Shown one piece after another: positions 31,795 to 41,538 of a stretch of DNA of 64,000 nt. Where the stretch lies: NCBI GenBank assembly GCA_030447865.1, contig JAUJOD010000003.1, positions 1-64,000 on the forward strand, given 5' to 3'. The notes under the pieces were generated by a model. It ran no database searches, was not told the origin of the DNA, and worked only from the letters and a program-made list of their open reading frames with translations. A program made the position numbers and the translations under genes. The DNA comes from Nocardioidaceae bacterium (lineage in GTDB: Bacteria > Actinomycetota > Actinomycetes > Propionibacteriales > Nocardioidaceae). Every line of letters begins with the position of its first letter. Within the stretch, counting starts at the first letter, position 1.

Positions 31795-32514
31795 ATGAGC
31801 CCGCTTCCGCGAGGCAGCGCAATCCGGCGGGACGCGGGGCTGTACGGCTACGAACGTGCGTTGCGCCGCGCCGACCTGGCCCCGGTCGCCGGAGTAGACG
31901 AGGCAGGCCGCGGCGCCTGCGCCGGGGCGCTGGTGGCCGCCGCGGTCATCCTGCCCGAGGGGTCGGCCGGCATCGTCCCGGGGCTGGCCGACTCCAAGCT
32001 GCTCACGCCCGCCGCGCGTGAGCGGTGTCACGAGCAGGTGCTGCGCCGGGCGCTGGCGTGGTCGGTCGTCGTCATCTCGGCGCAGGAGTGCGACGCGGTG
32101 GGGATGCACGTGGCGAACGTCGAAGCGCTCCGCCGCGCGCTGGCCCGGCTGGAGACCCGCCCGAGGTTCGTGCTGACGGACGGCTTCCCCGTCGACGGGT
32201 TGGGCGTCCCTGGGCTCGCCGTCTGGAAGGGTGACCGCGTCGCGGGGTGCATAGCCGCCGCCTCGATCATCGCCAAGGTCGTCCGCGACCGGATCATGAC
32301 CAACCTGCACGACCAGTTCCCCTGCTACGACTTCGCCACCCACAAGGGCTACGTCACCGCCGAGCACCAGCAGGCGCTGGACTCCCACGGGCCATGCCCG
32401 CAGCACCGCCGACGCTTCATCAACGTACGCCGAGCCGGCGACTGTGCCGCGAACGCCGAGGCCTACTTGGCAGTCGAGACACAGCTGCGCCACCACGTGG
32501 AGATGGCGACATGA
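31795..32514 (+). CDS. rnhB: ribonuclease HII
   Basis: A 239-residue RNase HII that removes ribonucleotides from DNA. The catalytic acidic pair is in GVDEAGRG (D35, E36), with DSKLL, the third acidic residue in the LTDGFPVDG region, and the family motif GCIAAASIIAKVVRDRIM. ATG start at 31795. Its stop overlaps the next gene's ATG in ATGA. Confidence 0.95.
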   Translation: MSPLPRGSAIRRDAGLYGYERALRRADLAPVAGVDEAGRGACAGALVAAAVILPEGSAGIVPGLADSKLLTPAARERCHEQVLRRALAWSVVVISAQECDAVGMHVANVEALRRALARLETRPRFVLTDGFPVDGLGVPGLAVWKGDRVAGCIAAASIIAKVVRDRIMTNLHDQFPCYDFATHKGYVTAEHQQALDSHGPCPQHRRRFINVRRAGDCAANAEAYLAVETQLRHHVEMAT

Positions 32515-32819
32515 GCGCTGAGGACCTGGAGAAGTACGAGACGGAGATGGAGCTCCATCTCTACCGGGAGTACCGCGACGTCGTCGGCATCTTCAAGTAC
32601 GTCGTCGAGACCGACCGCCGCTTCTACCTCTGCAACGCCGTCGACTTGAAGGTCCGCACCGAAGCGGGGGACGCCTACTTCGAGGTGACCCTGTCCGACG
32701 CCTGGGTGTGGGACATGTACCGACCGGCGCGGTTTGCCAAGAATGTCAAGGTGGTGACGTTCAAGGACGTCAACATCGAGGAGCTGTCCCGCTCCGACAT
32801 CGAGCTGCCCAAGTCCTAA
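32511..32819 (+). CDS. DUF2469 protein
   Basis: A 102-residue, acidic and highly conserved actinobacterial protein starting MSAEDLEKYETEMELHLYRE and containing YRDVVGIFKYVVETDRRFYLCN and VWDMYRPARFAKNVKVVTFKDVN. Function unknown. It follows rnhB with a four-base overlap, the standard actinobacterial pairing. The ATG at 32511 is certain from conservation. Confidence 0.93.
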   Translation: MSAEDLEKYETEMELHLYREYRDVVGIFKYVVETDRRFYLCNAVDLKVRTEAGDAYFEVTLSDAWVWDMYRPARFAKNVKVVTFKDVNIEELSRSDIELPKS

Positions 32820-32973
32820 CGGGCAGGTCGAGCTCACCCGGTACGTCGACTCGGCTCTTTTCCGCGGGGCGTTTCCACAGCCGCGGCACACGAGCGCCTA
32901 GCGTCCACAGATGGCCGCTGCCGGCTGAAGTTCCTCGGTCTCCTCCGACAGGTTGGGTGTCGGAGGTGGATCG

Positions 32974-33342
32974 ATGACGTCGACGCACGCGCAGCGCAAG
33001 GCTCTCGGTGACTACGGCGAGCGGCTCGCCGCGGCATACCTGGTTGAGCAGGGGCTTGTCGTCCTCGACCGCAACTGGCGCTGCCGCTCCGGCGAGATCG
33101 ACATCGTGGCGGCTGACGGCGACACCGTTGTCGTGTGTGAGGTAAAGACCCGCAGCAGCCACCGTTTCGGTACGCCGATGGAGGCGATCACCGCCCGCAA
33201 GGCGGCTCGGCTACACCGGCTGGGGTGGCTGTGGATTAAGCACAACTCGGTGCGCTGTAGGCGGCTGCGCGTGGACGTTGTGGCCGTCGACCGTTCGGGT
33301 CGTGGCGCCGCCGCCGTCGACCACATCGTCGGGGTGGCCTGA
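32974..33342 (+). CDS. UPF0102 (YraN) nuclease-fold protein
   Basis: A 122-residue YraN protein with a restriction-endonuclease-like core: GDYGERLAAAYLVEQGLVVL, then NWRCRSGEIDIVAAD and VVCEVKTRSS, which contain the E-D-ExK catalytic set. Role unknown, probably in DNA processing, given comM, dprA and xerC downstream. GGAGG at 32962 supports the ATG at 32974. A -10-like TAGCGT (32900-32905) further upstream leads to a five-codon ATG frame of doubtful meaning. Confidence 0.9.
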   Translation: MTSTHAQRKALGDYGERLAAAYLVEQGLVVLDRNWRCRSGEIDIVAADGDTVVVCEVKTRSSHRFGTPMEAITARKAARLHRLGWLWIKHNSVRCRRLRVDVVAVDRSGRGAAAVDHIVGVA

Positions 33343-33343
33343 G

Positions 33344-34924
33344 ATGCCGACGGGGCTCACCTACTCGGTGGCGCTCGACGGCGTCACCGGTCGGGTGGTG
33401 ACAGTGGAGGCCGACATCTCCCCAGGTGTTCCTGGGTGGTCACTGAGCGGGTTGCCCGACCCCTGCGTGGCCGAAGCACGCGACCGCTGCCGCGCCGCCA
33501 TGATCAACAGCTCGCACAAGTGGCCCGACCAGCGCATGACCGTGGCGATGTATCCCGCCGACGTGCCTAAGGTCGGCTCACACTACGACCTGGCGATTGC
33601 ACTAGCTCTGCTCATGGCGACCGGTGCTGTTCCCAGCGAGGGGCTGCGATCGGCGGCCGTGTTCGGTGAGCTGTGCCTTGACGGGCGGCTGCGGTCGGTC
33701 CCCGGGGTCCTGCCAGCCGTGCTGACGGCGTTCGAGGCCGGTCTTCGCCGGGTCATCGTGCCCGAGCCCAACGTCGCCGAAGCTCAGCTGGTCGGCGCGC
33801 TGGAGATCATCGGTGTCCGATCGCTTGGCGAATGCGTGGCCGTGCTGAAGGGCGAGGACCCGCCCCCAGAGCCTGACTACCCGCCACACCATCTGGAGTT
33901 CCCAGCAGCGGCCGCCCGCATCAGCCGGGCTGACTCCATGGACCTCACTGACGTCAAGGGCCAGGCGCAGGCCCGCTGGTGCGTTGAGGTCGCTGCTGCG
34001 GGCGGTCACCACCTGTTCTTGGAAGGACCACCGGGCGCGGGGAAGACCATGCTCGCCGAACGGTTTCCCGCGCTGCTGCCTGAACTCGACCTCGGCCAGT
34101 CCATCGAAGTCAGCAAGATCCACTCGGTGGCGGGGCTGCTGACCCGTGACGAGCCCCTGGTCACCGCGCCGCCCTTCCTCGCCCCTAACCACACCGACAC
34201 GGTGCCGTCGGTCATCGGGGGTGGCTCCCGGGTGATCAAGCCCGGAGCGATCAGCCTGGCTCACCTCGGTGTCTTGTTCCTCGATGAGGCCCCGGAGTTT
34301 CGACCGACTGTGCATGACGCGTTGCGCCAGCCGCTAGAGAGCGGGGAGATCTCGATCCGCCGGGCCGATGCGGCGGCCAAGTTCCCTGCCAACTTCCAGC
34401 TGATCTTGGCGGCGAACCCGTGCCCCTGTGGTCAGGCGTCCACCCCCGAAGCGGACTGCAAATGCGATCCCATGAAGCGGCGGCGCTACAAGGAACGCAT
34501 CAGCGGGCCGGTGCGCGACCGGATTGACATCCATCACACCGTCAATCCGGTGTCGCGCGCCGAGATGTATCAAGAGGTGGCCGAGCACGGGTCGACAGCA
34601 GCGGTGGCACACCGCGTGCTGGAGGCGCGCGAACGCCAGCGGGCTCGGTTCGCCGGCATGCCCTGGCTCGTCAACGCCGACGTCCCCGGCTTTGAGTTCC
34701 GCCGTCGGTGCCCACTTGGCTCCGACGTCGCGCGCCTCATCGAGGACGGTGTCGCCAGCGGCCGGCTCACCCAGCGCGGCGCCGATCGGGTGGCCCGGAT
34801 GGCCTGGTCGATCGCTGACCTGATGCGGCGATCAGCTCCGAACCTCCGCTGCGTCGAGGAGGCGCTGCATCTGCGCTCCAACGGCCTGCTTGGCCACTCG
34901 TTCGGGGCGAGGAGGGTGGCGTGA
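33344..34924 (+). CDS. comM: ComM/YifB Mg-chelatase-like AAA+ ATPase
   Basis: A 526-residue ComM-type helicase. The N-terminal Lon-protease-like fold (TYSVALDGVTGRVVTVEADISPG) is followed by the AAA+ core with Walker A EGPPGAGKTM, Walker B GVLFLDEAPEF, and a cysteine cluster NPCPCGQ...DCKCDP. ComM promotes branch migration during integration of transformed DNA. The ATG at 33344 is one base after the YraN stop. Its stop overlaps dprA. Confidence 0.94.
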   Translation: MPTGLTYSVALDGVTGRVVTVEADISPGVPGWSLSGLPDPCVAEARDRCRAAMINSSHKWPDQRMTVAMYPADVPKVGSHYDLAIALALLMATGAVPSEGLRSAAVFGELCLDGRLRSVPGVLPAVLTAFEAGLRRVIVPEPNVAEAQLVGALEIIGVRSLGECVAVLKGEDPPPEPDYPPHHLEFPAAAARISRADSMDLTDVKGQAQARWCVEVAAAGGHHLFLEGPPGAGKTMLAERFPALLPELDLGQSIEVSKIHSVAGLLTRDEPLVTAPPFLAPNHTDTVPSVIGGGSRVIKPGAISLAHLGVLFLDEAPEFRPTVHDALRQPLESGEISIRRADAAAKFPANFQLILAANPCPCGQASTPEADCKCDPMKRRRYKERISGPVRDRIDIHHTVNPVSRAEMYQEVAEHGSTAAVAHRVLEARERQRARFAGMPWLVNADVPGFEFRRRCPLGSDVARLIEDGVASGRLTQRGADRVARMAWSIADLMRRSAPNLRCVEEALHLRSNGLLGHSFGARRVA

Positions 34925-36060
34925 TCAACCCAAGTGCTGACGCCGGTGAGCGCCGCGCCCGAATCTTGCTAAGTCGGGTGTGCGAACCCGGCGACGCCGA
35001 CGCGTGCCGCCTGGTCAGGGTGCATTCGGCCGCAGCTCTCGTTGAGCGGCTCGCTGCTGGCACGCTGCCCTCCACGAAGGCGCAGGACTGGGCCGAGCGG
35101 CTCCCGACCGCCGACGTCGACGCCATGCTGCGAGCAGCCGAGTACGAAGCGGCCCGCTACATCGTGCCCGGAGACGCGGACTGGCCAACCTGCCTCGGCG
35201 ACCTGGAGCTGTTCGAGGAGGAAACCGGTGAGCGCAGGGCAGGCGCGCCGTTCGGCCTGTGGGTGCGGGGGCACGGTGATCTTTCCGCGTTGAGCACCCA
35301 TGCGGTCGCCATGGTCGGCGCCCGAGCCGCGACTGCCTATGGCGAGCACGTCGCAGGCAACCTGGCGGTCGGCGCCGCACAGGGCGGGTTCACCGTCGCT
35401 TCCGGCGGCGCCTACGGCATCGACGTGGCCGCCCACCGAGGCGCGCTCGCCGCCGACAAGCCCACGGTCGCCGTACTCGCCGGTGGCATCGATCGGATGT
35501 ATCCACAGGGCAACAAAGATGTGCTGCGTCGCATCACCGAGCTCGGAGTTGTCGTCACCGAGGCTGCGCCGGGATGCGTGCCCACCAAGTCGCGGTTCCT
35601 GATCCGAAATCGGCTCATCGCCGCGCTGTCGCTTGGCACCGTGGTCGTCGAGGCGGCGTTGCGCAGCGGGTCGCTGAACACCGCCCGCTGGGCGCGCGAC
35701 CTCAACCGGCAGGTGATGGGCGTCCCCGGACCAGTGACATCGCGATCGTCGTCTGGGGTCCATCAACTTCTGCGTCAGCCGGAGGCGGTACTGGTCACCG
35801 ACGCCGCCGAGGTCATCGAACAGCTGTCACCGGCGGGGACCGGGCTGGCCGCCGTCAAGCGTGGTCCAGTACACATCCAGGATCAACTCGATCTGCGGTC
35901 GCTGCAGGTGCTCGACGCGGTGCCCAAGCACAGTGGTGCGACGACGCGTTCTGTCGCCGGCGTGGCGGGACTGACGCACACCGATGTCGTCCAGCGACTT
36001 GCCGAGTTGCGCGACCTCGGTCTGGTCGTGGTCGAGGAAGGCAGGTGGCGGCTGCGCTGA
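34921..36060 (+). CDS. dprA: DNA-processing protein DprA
   Basis: A 379-residue DprA/Smf that loads RecA onto single-stranded DNA. The Rossmann core has VAMVGARAATAYGEHVAGNLA and FTVASGGAYGIDVAAHRGAL. A C-terminal winged-helix domain (ATTRSVAGVAGLTHTDVVQRLAEL) is present. GTG start at 34921 in a GTGA overlap with comM. Presence of comM and dprA does not by itself show natural competence; both are widespread in Actinobacteria. Confidence 0.94.
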   Translation: MINPSADAGERRARILLSRVCEPGDADACRLVRVHSAAALVERLAAGTLPSTKAQDWAERLPTADVDAMLRAAEYEAARYIVPGDADWPTCLGDLELFEEETGERRAGAPFGLWVRGHGDLSALSTHAVAMVGARAATAYGEHVAGNLAVGAAQGGFTVASGGAYGIDVAAHRGALAADKPTVAVLAGGIDRMYPQGNKDVLRRITELGVVVTEAAPGCVPTKSRFLIRNRLIAALSLGTVVVEAALRSGSLNTARWARDLNRQVMGVPGPVTSRSSSGVHQLLRQPEAVLVTDAAEVIEQLSPAGTGLAAVKRGPVHIQDQLDLRSLQVLDAVPKHSGATTRSVAGVAGLTHTDVVQRLAELRDLGLVVVEEGRWRLR

Positions 36061-36125
36061 GGCTCCTCGACGGGTGGGCTCCGACCTCCGCTGAAACCCA
36101 GGACCCGCGTGCGAAACTGCCTGGT

Positions 36126-37055
36126 GTGGCAGCCCCGACGGAGTCACCCCAACCTTTTGCCGCGGTGCTGGCTGACTACGAGCGACACCTGACCTCAGAA
36201 CGCGACCTGGCCCCGCACACCGTTCGGGCCTACCTCGGCGACGTCAACGACCTCCTCGCCCACGCGGCCCGATGTGGGGCGGCGTCTGTTGGCGACCTCG
36301 ACCTGCGCATGCTGAGGAGCTGGCTGGCCAAGCAGCAGACGCTGGGCAAGTCTCGCTCCACCTTGTCGCGCCGGGCCACCGCCGCCAGGGTTTTCACCGC
36401 CTGGGCGGTCAAGACACAACGCACCGCAACCGACGCTGGCGCCCTGCTCGGCAGCCCCAAGCCGAATCGACGGCTGCCAGCCGCCCTGTCCACGGCTGAG
36501 GTGCGGCAGCTTCTCGACGCCGTAGCGGCAGCGGCGGAGGCCGGCGCCGCCGCCGACCAGCGCGACGTAGCGATGCTGGAACTCCTTTATGCCACCGGCA
36601 TCCGCGTCGGGGAGCTGGTTGGTCTCGACGTCGACGACATCGACGCAGAGCGCCGGGTGGTGCGCGTTTTCGGCAAGGGCCGAAAGGACCGGACTGTGCC
36701 CTTCGGGGTGCCGGCGAGCCTGGCCCTTCGCACCTGGCTCAGCAGCGGGAGGACCGAGCTGGCAACACCCGCAAGCGGGCCTGCCCTCTTCCTCGGCGTA
36801 AGGGGAAACCGGATCGACCAACGTACGGTGCGCTCCGTCGTGCACGGACGAATGGTGGCCGTACCGGGTGGTCCGGACGTGGGACCGCATGGGCTTCGCC
36901 ACACCGCCGCCACGCACCTGCTCGAAGGCGGCGCAGATCTTCGAGCGGTTCAGGAGATCCTCGGCCATGCTTCGCTGGCCACGACGCAGCTCTACACCCA
37001 TGTCACGACCGAGCGGCTGCGATCGGCGTACCAGCAGGCTCATCCGCGCGCCTGA
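36126..37055 (+). CDS. xerC: tyrosine recombinase XerC
   Basis: A 309-residue recombinase that resolves chromosome dimers at dif. The SAM-like core-binding domain (YERHLTSERDLAPHTVRAYLGD) precedes the catalytic domain with R in TGIRVGEL, K in GKGRKDR, HxxR in HGLRHTAATH, H in GHASLATT and the nucleophile in TQLYTHV. GTG at 36126 gives a normal N-terminus. A GTG at 36046 inside the end of dprA would add 27 residues. It is convergent with the M23 peptidase gene, overlapping it by 16 bases. Confidence 0.93.
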   Translation: MAAPTESPQPFAAVLADYERHLTSERDLAPHTVRAYLGDVNDLLAHAARCGAASVGDLDLRMLRSWLAKQQTLGKSRSTLSRRATAARVFTAWAVKTQRTATDAGALLGSPKPNRRLPAALSTAEVRQLLDAVAAAAEAGAAADQRDVAMLELLYATGIRVGELVGLDVDDIDAERRVVRVFGKGRKDRTVPFGVPASLALRTWLSSGRTELATPASGPALFLGVRGNRIDQRTVRSVVHGRMVAVPGGPDVGPHGLRHTAATHLLEGGADLRAVQEILGHASLATTQLYTHVTTERLRSAYQQAHPRA

Positions 37056-37729
37056 GGTCTGCGCCGTCGCCCGGCTGCCAACACCGCCGCGGTGACCGCC
37101 GCCGCCCCGCCAAGCAGCGACCGGGCACTCAGCTCGCTTCCGGCATCGGTGCCACGAGGGCCCGGCGGGCGAGCAGACGCACCGGTGACAGCGGAGCCAC
37201 GCGTCGCCAGGGCTGGCGCCACCTCGCCGTCCAACGGCTTCAGTCGCACCTCGCGAGCCGGAAGCACATTGAGTGGGTCCAGATACGTCTGGTCGCGCTT
37301 GAGGCCCAGGTGCAGACAGGTCTGCGGGGCGCAGTGCGAGCGCACCGACTGCAAGATGCCCAGTGGCTGACCAGCCGGCACCCGCTCGCCGACGGTGACC
37401 TGAGCAAGCACCGGCTCGTACGTCGACCGAAGCTCGCCATGGTCGACCACGACGACGCCGCGACCCGCCAACGGCCCAGCGAAGGTGACCCGACCCGGCC
37501 CGATTGCTAGCACCGACTGGCCGCCGGAGCCGAGCAGGTCGACTCCGCGATGGCCGGCATGCCACACCTCAACAGGCGGGTCGAAGGCGGCGACGACTCG
37601 CGGTGTCGGCTGCAGCGGCCACACCCAGGCACTCTGACCGGAGGTCGCCAGCGCGGATGGGCTCAGCGTCATGAGGGTCATGAGGGCCATGAGCGCAACA
37701 GCAACAGCGCCCAGCCGATGAGTGGTCAT
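37040..37729 (-). CDS. secreted M23-family peptidase with C-terminal anchor
   Basis: A 229-residue exported protein. A signal peptide (VAVALMALMTLMTLSPSALA) is followed by an M23/LytM domain: HAGHRGVDLLGSGG supplies HxxxD zinc ligands, HGELRSTYEPV and CLHLGLKRDQTYLDPL complete the fold. A hydrophobic C-terminal segment with a run of arginines (GGAAAVTAAVLAAGRRRR) looks like a membrane anchor. It probably hydrolyses peptidoglycan cross-bridges or activates a partner. A gene of this kind is common upstream of and divergent from rpsB. Confidence 0.88.
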   Translation of the reverse strand: MTTHRLGAVAVALMALMTLMTLSPSALATSGQSAWVWPLQPTPRVVAAFDPPVEVWHAGHRGVDLLGSGGQSVLAIGPGRVTFAGPLAGRGVVVVDHGELRSTYEPVLAQVTVGERVPAGQPLGILQSVRSHCAPQTCLHLGLKRDQTYLDPLNVLPAREVRLKPLDGEVAPALATRGSAVTGASARPPGPRGTDAGSELSARSLLGGAAAVTAAVLAAGRRRRPQARG

Positions 37730-37832
37730 CGGCTGAGCATGGCCGGTGGGCGACGCACAGGCACCGCCTCGGAACCGAACTGTGGATGCTCAGCCTGGCG
37801 CTGGCCGGCTGTGGACAGCACCTGCGCACGCG

Positions 37833-38093
37833 TTCGAGCTCTCCGCTGGGGTGCACTACACTTGGGCCTAGCGATCCGTCCGCGCGGATCGACTTCGCAC
37901 GCCCACAATTTCGCAGTCCTCTGCGGGTGTGCGCCCCAGGTCCCACCTAGCCTGACCGCACTTGTCGGCTAGGCCAGGTGGGCGGCGCACACGTGGGCGT
38001 CAGGGTCTCAGCACCGCTGAGACGACAAACCGCAACGTGCGGTGTCTTCGGACGCCACACCCGTGCGCTCGGTTGAGCGCCTAGGAGGACAAC
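37833..38093 (+). promoter_or_regulatory. rpsB promoter and hairpin-rich leader
   Basis: A promoter candidate is TTCGAG (37833-37838) and TACACT (37857-37862) with an 18-base spacer. The following leader of about 230 bases contains perfect hairpins at 37873-37890 (GATCCG/CGGATC), 38005-38023 (GTCTCAGC-ACC-GCTGAGAC) and 38065-38080 (GCGCTC-GGTT-GAGCGC), plus a UUCG-capped stem at 38042-38055. The last stem ends just before the Shine-Dalgarno GGAGG (38084-38088). Such a leader could bind S2 or another ribosomal protein. Confidence 0.45.
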
Positions 38094-38097
38094 GCAC

Positions 38098-39216
38098 ATG
38101 GCCGTCGTGACCATGCGCCAACTGCTCGAGAGCGGCGTTCACTTCGGGCACCAGACCCGTCGCTGGAACCCCAAGATGAAGCGATTCATCATGACCGAGC
38201 GCAACGGCATCTACATCATCGACCTGCAGCAGTCGCTTGCCTACATCGACCGCAGCTACGCCTTCGTCAAGGGCGCCGTCGCCTCCGGCGGCAACGTCTT
38301 GTTCGTTGGCACCAAGAAGCAAGCCCAGGAGCCGATCGCCGAGCAGGCCAAGCGGGTGGGAATGCCCTACGTCAACCAGCGCTGGCTCGGCGGAATGCTG
38401 ACGAACTTCCAAACCGTGCACCAACGCCTGCAACGACTGAAGGAGCTCGAGGAGATCAACTTCGACGATGCGGCGGGCTCGAGCCGCACCAAGAAGGAGC
38501 TCCTGCAGATGAAGCGGGAGAAAGACAAGCTCGACCGGACGCTCGGCGGTATCCGCGACATGGGCAGGGTGCCGGCCGCCGTCTGGATCGTCGACACCAA
38601 CAAGGAGCACCTGGCCGTCGACGAGGCGCGCAAGCTGGGTATCCCGATCATCGCGATCCTTGACAGCAACTGCGACCCCGACGTCGTCGACTTCCCGATC
38701 CCCGGTAACGACGACGCGATCCGATCGGTCACGCTGCTGACTCGCGTGGTGGCCGACGCTGTCGCCGACGGGCTCATTGCCAGAGCCGGCGTAAAGAGCG
38801 GCAACGAGGTGGCTGGAGAGGAGCTCGGCGCCGAGGAGCCGTTGGCTGAGTGGGAGCGCGAGCTGCTGGGCGGCGACGCCGACCGAACCGCGGTCGAAGC
38901 CAGCGGCGGTGACAGCGCTGGCACGCAGGTGCCTGCGCCGCAGTCGACGGGTGCCACCACCGAAGCGGTTGAGCAGCCAGCAGCTACACCCGCGAATGCA
39001 CCTGTGTCTCCCGCGGCCGCTGCCAACGCGGCGGCGACCGCAACCGAAGCGGAGACCGAGACAGCGGAAGTTGTGACGAGCGGTGGGGAACCGGTTCCCG
39101 GCGACGAGCAGCACGTTGCTGGTGAAGACGTCGCGACGAGCGGCGGCGAACCCGTCCCCACCGACGGCGACTCGCCGCCAGCCGCCGACCCCGCCGCCGA
39201 CTCGGTCCGGGCCTAG
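38098..39216 (+). CDS. rpsB: 30S ribosomal protein S2 with long C-terminal tail
   Basis: A 372-residue S2. The conserved body starts [20 protein letters not shown] and includes [20 protein letters not shown]-type sequence, [13 protein letters not shown] and [25 protein letters not shown]. About 110 extra residues rich in Ala, Thr, Glu and Pro follow, with the octamer TSGGEPVP occurring twice. Typical S2 is 230-300 residues. The operon continues with tsf after 81 bases containing a GC-rich hairpin (39244-39261). Confidence 0.96.
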   Translation: MAVVTMRQLLESGVHFGHQTRRWNPKMKRFIMTERNGIYIIDLQQSLAYIDRSYAFVKGAVASGGNVLFVGTKKQAQEPIAEQAKRVGMPYVNQRWLGGMLTNFQTVHQRLQRLKELEEINFDDAAGSSRTKKELLQMKREKDKLDRTLGGIRDMGRVPAAVWIVDTNKEHLAVDEARKLGIPIIAILDSNCDPDVVDFPIPGNDDAIRSVTLLTRVVADAVADGLIARAGVKSGNEVAGEELGAEEPLAEWERELLGGDADRTAVEASGGDSAGTQVPAPQSTGATTEAVEQPAATPANAPVSPAAAANAAATATEAETETAEVVTSGGEPVPGDEQHVAGEDVATSGGEPVPTDGDSPPAADPAADSVRA

Positions 39217-39297
39217 CGCCCATACCCCTGTACGTCGCCGGGCGGTCGCCGCGCGGCGGCCACCGAATGCTCACTGTGAGGAAAGTGACGGACAAAC

Positions 39298-40116
39298 ATG
39301 GCTATCACTGCCGCTGATGTCAAGAAACTCCGGGACGCCACCGGTGCCGGAATGATGGACTCGAAGAGAGCGCTCGAAGAAGCCGACGGCGACTTCGACA
39401 AGGCCGTGGAGGTGCTGCGCGTCAAGGGCGCAGCCAAGGCCGCCAAGCGGGGCGCAGAGCGCACGGCGTCGGCGGGCCTCATTGCCAACGCCGGAGGCGC
39501 CCTGGTGGAGCTGAACTGTGAGACCGACTTCGTGGCCAAGTCCGACGCGTTCATCGCGTTGGCCAACGACATCGTTGCAGCGGCCGAGCGGGCCCGGGCC
39601 GATGACGTCGAGACGCTGAAGGATGCTCGACTCGCCGATGGCTCGACAGTCTCCGCGGCCATCGAGGCGTTGGCAGCAGTCATCGGCGAAAAGCTGGAGC
39701 TCGGCAGAGTTGCGCACTTCGACGGCCAGACGACGACCTACATGCATCGTCGGTCCACCGACCTGCCGCCCGCTGTCGGAGTCGTGGTCGCCTTCGACGG
39801 CGAGAACGAGGAGGCGGCTCGAGCAACGGCCATGCAGATCGCTGCGATGCGTCCCCAATTCGTCTCGCGCGAGGACGTCCCGGCTGAACTGGTTGCCAAG
39901 GAGCGGGAGATCGCAGCAGCGACCGCGCGCGAGGAGGGGAAGCCGGAGCAGGCGCTGCCCCGGATCGTTGAGGGCCGGCTTAACGGCTTCTTCAAGGACG
40001 TCGTGCTCCTCGAGCAGGCATCGGTGCAAGACAGCAAACGGACGGTCAAGTCGGTGCTCGACGACGCCGGCGTCACCGTCACCCGCTTCGCCCGTTTCGA
40101 AGTGGGTCAGGCATAA
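39298..40116 (+). CDS. tsf: elongation factor Ts
   Basis: A 272-residue EF-Ts, the nucleotide exchange factor for EF-Tu. The N-terminal UBA-like domain is [24 protein letters not shown]. The core has the EF-Tu-contacting [13 protein letters not shown]. Two-domain core and C-terminal module are complete. ATG at 39298 with GAGGAAAG upstream. The order rpsB-tsf-pyrH-frr-cdsA is the classic bacterial block. Confidence 0.97.
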   Translation: MAITAADVKKLRDATGAGMMDSKRALEEADGDFDKAVEVLRVKGAAKAAKRGAERTASAGLIANAGGALVELNCETDFVAKSDAFIALANDIVAAAERARADDVETLKDARLADGSTVSAAIEALAAVIGEKLELGRVAHFDGQTTTYMHRRSTDLPPAVGVVVAFDGENEEAARATAMQIAAMRPQFVSREDVPAELVAKEREIAAATAREEGKPEQALPRIVEGRLNGFFKDVVLLEQASVQDSKRTVKSVLDDAGVTVTRFARFEVGQA

Positions 40117-40164
40117 GGCAAAATCAGCGCAGACGTCACCACGGACAGGTGAGGAGGCCCGGCC

Positions 40165-40911
40165 ATGACGCTTGAGGAGTCCCCCCGCGAACGGGCCCCT
40201 TCGCCGTACCGCCGCGTCGTGCTGAAGCTCTCAGGGCAGGTCTTCGGGGGTGGGAGCGTCGGCGTCGACCCAGACATCGTCAACGTGATCGCCCAGCAAG
40301 TCACCGAGGTGGTGCGTGAGGGCGTACAGGTAGCGATCGTCATCGGCGGTGGCAACTTCTTCCGAGGTGCCGAACTCAGCCAGCACGGGATGGACCGCAG
40401 CCGGGCCGACTACATGGGCATGCTCGGCACGGTGATGAACTGCCTGGCGCTGCAAGACTTCCTCGAGAAGCGGTCCATCGAGACCCGTGTGCAAACGGCG
40501 ATCACGATGGGTCAGATCGCCGAGCCGTATGTGCCCCGACGGGCGATCCGGCATCTCGAGAAGGGCCGGGTCGTGATCTTCGGAGCCGGTGCCGGGCTGC
40601 CGTTCTTCTCCACCGACACCGTCGCTGCCCAGCGCGCGCTGGAGATCAAGGCCGACGTGGTGCTGATGTCGAAGAGCGGTGTCGACGGCGTGTACTCCGC
40701 TGATCCACGCCGGGACCCCACAGCGCAGAAGTTCGACGCCATTCCCTTCCACGAGGTGCTGCAGCGCGGCCTGAAGGTGGCCGACGCCTCAGCCTTCAAC
40801 CTCTGCATGGAGAACGGACTTCCGATGATCGTGTTCGGCATGGCCGACGACGACGCGATCGTCCGAGCGATCCAAGGTGAGAAGATCGGAACCCTTGTGG
40901 GCGTGGCCTGA
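40165..40911 (+). CDS. pyrH: uridylate kinase
   Basis: A 248-residue UMP kinase of the amino-acid-kinase fold. It has the phosphate loop [28 protein letters not shown], the UMP-binding [11 protein letters not shown] and [13 protein letters not shown]. Where many UMP kinases read SGE, this one reads SGQ. ATG at 40165 with GAGGAGG upstream. It supplies UDP for nucleic acids. Confidence 0.96.
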   Translation: MTLEESPRERAPSPYRRVVLKLSGQVFGGGSVGVDPDIVNVIAQQVTEVVREGVQVAIVIGGGNFFRGAELSQHGMDRSRADYMGMLGTVMNCLALQDFLEKRSIETRVQTAITMGQIAEPYVPRRAIRHLEKGRVVIFGAGAGLPFFSTDTVAAQRALEIKADVVLMSKSGVDGVYSADPRRDPTAQKFDAIPFHEVLQRGLKVADASAFNLCMENGLPMIVFGMADDDAIVRAIQGEKIGTLVGVA

Positions 40912-40980
40912 GCGGCTGGCCGCACGGGTACGACGGCGGAGCACTCGGGTGCGACGTACAACGACGAAGAGGAGTCTGGT

Positions 40981-41538
40981 GTGATCGACCAAGCCCTGCG
41001 TGAAGCAGACTCGAAGATGTCCAAGGCGGTTGAGGTCGCCAAGGACGACTTCGCGACTATCCGGACCGGACGTGCGCACCCGGCGATGTTCGCGAAGCTC
41101 ACCGCCGACTACTACGGCTCACCGACGCCCATCCAGCAGCTCGCGTCATTCCACAACCCCGAGCCTCGCGTCGTGACGATCAACGCCTACGACCGGCAGG
41201 CGCTGGCCGCCATCGAGAGAGCGATCCGGGACTCTGACCTCGGCGTGAACCCGACCAACAACGGCGACATGCTGCGCGTCGTCATGCCGGAACTCACCGA
41301 GGAGCGGCGGCGTGACTACATCAAGCTCGCCAAGAGCAAGGCCGAGGACGCCCGCGTCTCCGTACGCAACATCCGTCGGCACGCCAAACAGGCCTTGGAG
41401 CGGGCGCAAAAGGACGGTGAGGTCGGTGAAGACGATGTCACCGGTGCCGAGAAGCGGCTCGATGCGATGACCAAGAAGCACGTCGACCAGATCGACGACC
41501 TGCTCAAGCACAAGGAATCTGAGCTGCTCGAGGTGTGA
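40981..41538 (+). CDS. frr: ribosome recycling factor
   Basis: A 185-residue RRF that splits post-termination ribosomes with EF-G. The three-helix-bundle segments [47 protein letters not shown] and [16 protein letters not shown] are all present. GTG start at 40981 with GAGGAG upstream. Stop overlaps the cdsA start in GTGA. Confidence 0.97.
   Translation: MIDQALREADSKMSKAVEVAKDDFATIRTGRAHPAMFAKLTADYYGSPTPIQQLASFHNPEPRVVTINAYDRQALAAIERAIRDSDLGVNPTNNGDMLRVVMPELTEERRRDYIKLAKSKAEDARVSVRNIRRHAKQALERAQKDGEVGEDDVTGAEKRLDAMTKKHVDQIDDLLKHKESELLEV

Noticed and set aside
37040-37729. Repeated atgagggtcatgagg bases near the M23 gene start as a regulatory repeat
   Set aside because: They encode the MALMTLMTL part of the signal peptide; simple codon repetition in a hydrophobic segment explains them.
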